From the NCBI GenBank assembly GCA_900769525.1, contig CAAGGY010000122.1, positions 1 through 6,180 of the forward strand: 6,180 bases of DNA. Reading direction: 5' to 3'. The notes beneath the pieces are model-generated. The model was given only the letters and a program-made list of their open reading frames with translations, ran no database searches and was not told where the DNA came from. A program made the translations under genes and the position numbers. Positions 5,202 to 6,180 of this stretch are shown piece after piece (the first letter of the stretch is position 1; each line of letters opens with the position of its first letter). The DNA is from an uncultured Alistipes sp. (GTDB lineage Bacteria; Bacteroidota; Bacteroidia; Bacteroidales; Rikenellaceae).

Positions 5202-6180
5202 TTACAACTGAATCTGGTTGCCAATGAACTCACGGAGGTTAACATCCTTCTTGCAACGCTCAGCGTAAGATGCATCCTTAGAGATTGCAGACTTGAGCTC
5301 AGCAGTAGCAGCGTTGAAATCACCCTGCTTAGAAGCGATGATAGCACGGAGGTAGTCAGCAGCAGCGCTCTTATCGTTAGCAACAGCCTGCTTAGCAGCC
5401 GTATAGTCAGCGTTCATAGTTGCAGCAACAGCAGCGTTGTAGCCCTTGAGCTGTGACTGAGCCTGAGCATAGTTACCCTCAGCAGCAGCAGCCAAAGCCT
5501 TAGTCTCAGCTGAAGCACCACCAACATATGTCTTAGCAGCCTGAGTGTTACCGTTCATAAGGTTAACAAGAGCAAGGTTGTTGTTGAGCTGTGAAGTCTT
5601 ACCACCAGCAGCCAAAGCCTTCTCGAATGCCTCAGTAGCCTTCTTAGCCTCACCAGCAGCAGCATAAGCTACACCGAGGTTGTTGTAAGCAGCAGCCGAC
5701 TTGTACTCCTTAGCAGCAGCCTCCAAAGTAGCGATAGTCTCAGCATAGTTGAGCTTGCCTGTAGAAGCGATGTGGAGCATCTCCTTCTCATCGAGCTCGT
5801 TGAACTTGCCACCACGAACCAAAGCAGCCATCTCATCGTCAGTCTTACCTGTGATGTCTGAGCTGTTGATAAGCTGTGCACGACGGAGCTGTGGGAGAAT
5901 GTCGTTCTTCAAAGTGTCGTAAACCTGTGACATGTTCTTAATCTGCATCTCACGGTCGGTTGAAGAGTCGTAGCTACGCAATACAGAGAGGATAACATCC
6001 TTGTCCTCCATATCTGAAGCAGCAACAAGCTCAGCGAAACCATCCCAGTCCTCACCATAAGAAGCAGCGTCGAGCTCGATGCCTACCTCAGCAAGCAACT
6101 TCTCAGCAGCCTTCTTACCTGACTCGCTACGAGCAGCAGAGAGCTTATCGTTGAACTTCTCAGGACCATCTGGTGAAGCA
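5202..6180 (-). CDS. OmpA-like domain plus TPR envelope protein, C-terminal 325 residues
   Basis: The frame is open to the window edge, so the N-terminus (signal peptide and start) lies outside; an internal TTG at 6096-6098 is not the start. Residues 1-33 (ASPDGPEKFNDKLSAARSES onward) match the end of an OmpA-like peptidoglycan-binding domain, with the conserved G..(K)FN.KLS..R pattern. Residues about 47-103 follow the Bacteroidales OmpA extension (EDWDGFAELVAASDMEDKD, then REMQIKN and ILPQLRRAQL). From about 135 the chain is alanine-rich helical hairpins; the clearest TPR is YKSAAAYNNLGVAYAAAGEA, continuing to AFEKALAAGG (about 159-192), with further degenerate units to about 305. The end is FIGNQIQL. 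From family knowledge such proteins sit in the periplasm or outer membrane and bind the cell wall while the TPRs bind partners. Codon use is strongly biased (Ala mostly GCT/GCA, Lys AAG), suggesting an abundant protein. Its own terminator follows. Confidence 0.8.
   Translation of the reverse strand, partial: ASPDGPEKFNDKLSAARSESGKKAAEKLLAEVGIELDAASYGEDWDGFAELVAASDMEDKDVILSVLRSYDSSTDREMQIKNMSQVYDTLKNDILPQLRRAQLINSSDITGKTDDEMAALVRGGKFNELDEKEMLHIASTGKLNYAETIATLEAAAKEYKSAAAYNNLGVAYAAAGEAKKATEAFEKALAAGGKTSQLNNNLALVNLMNGNTQAAKTYVGGASAETKALAAAAEGNYAQAQSQLKGYNAAVAATMNADYTAAKQAVANDKSAAADYLRAIIASKQGDFNAATAELKSAISKDASYAERCKKDVNLREFIGNQIQL

Noticed and set aside
5139..5456. Plus-strand 105-codon frame overlapping the terminator and 3' end of the OmpA/TPR gene
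   Set aside because: It starts inside the terminator hairpin, has no promoter, and its Ser/Leu-rich product is what the antisense of GCT/GCA-rich TPR codons gives.
6096..6098. TTG as a possible start of the OmpA/TPR protein
   Set aside because: The frame stays open to the window edge and the codons upstream encode the conserved OmpA-like motif, so this TTG is an internal leucine codon.
1..6180. tRNA or rRNA genes, CRISPR arrays, insertion sequences, phage or attachment sites
   Set aside because: I found no repeat-spacer pattern, transposase-like protein, terminal inverted repeats or tRNA-like cloverleaf; intergenic regions are short and accounted for by promoters and terminators.

Overview
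The window looks like a chromosomal segment from a member of Bacteroidota, order Bacteroidales. Four promoters resemble the Bacteroidota type (TAnnTTTG -7 box with an upstream TTG) and no start codon shows a strong Shine-Dalgarno sequence. There are two lipoproteins, one with an acidic surface-export-like stretch after the lipid cysteine, and an OmpA-like domain fused to TPRs in the style of this order. The fibronectin-III plus calycin lipoprotein resembles proteins of Alistipes and other Rikenellaceae, but the genus is only a guess.

Every supported gene is on the minus strand, so transcription runs from high to low coordinates. In that order they are: the C-terminal part of an OmpA-like/TPR envelope protein (entering at 6180, ending at 5202) with its terminator; an intergenic region holding a promoter and a 27-codon leader-like small ORF (4882-4965); a fibronectin-III/calycin lipoprotein (3535-4857) with terminator; deoC, deoxyribose-phosphate aldolase (2502-3377), with its own promoter and terminator; a degenerate YD-repeat lipoprotein (1201-2340) with promoter and terminator; and a two-gene operon of an SPFH/stomatin-like membrane protein (85-1023) and the first 25 codons of a ribbon-helix-helix (RHH) DNA-binding protein (1-76).

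Most units are single genes bounded by their own promoter and hairpin terminator, so neighbours need not share a function. Four of the six larger products belong to the cell envelope (OmpA/TPR, two lipoproteins, SPFH membrane protein). DeoC is a cytosolic catabolic enzyme with no deo partners here.

Two regulatory observations stand out. The SPFH-RHH promoter carries two copies of the palindrome TGATATCA, 11 bp apart, at the predicted start of transcription. This is a plausible operator for the RHH protein encoded at the end of the same operon. The fibronectin-III lipoprotein is preceded by a 27-residue ORF, just after a promoter-like element and 24 bp before the lipoprotein start, which may be a leader peptide or an independent small protein. 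No tRNA, rRNA, insertion sequence, CRISPR array or attachment site was seen.
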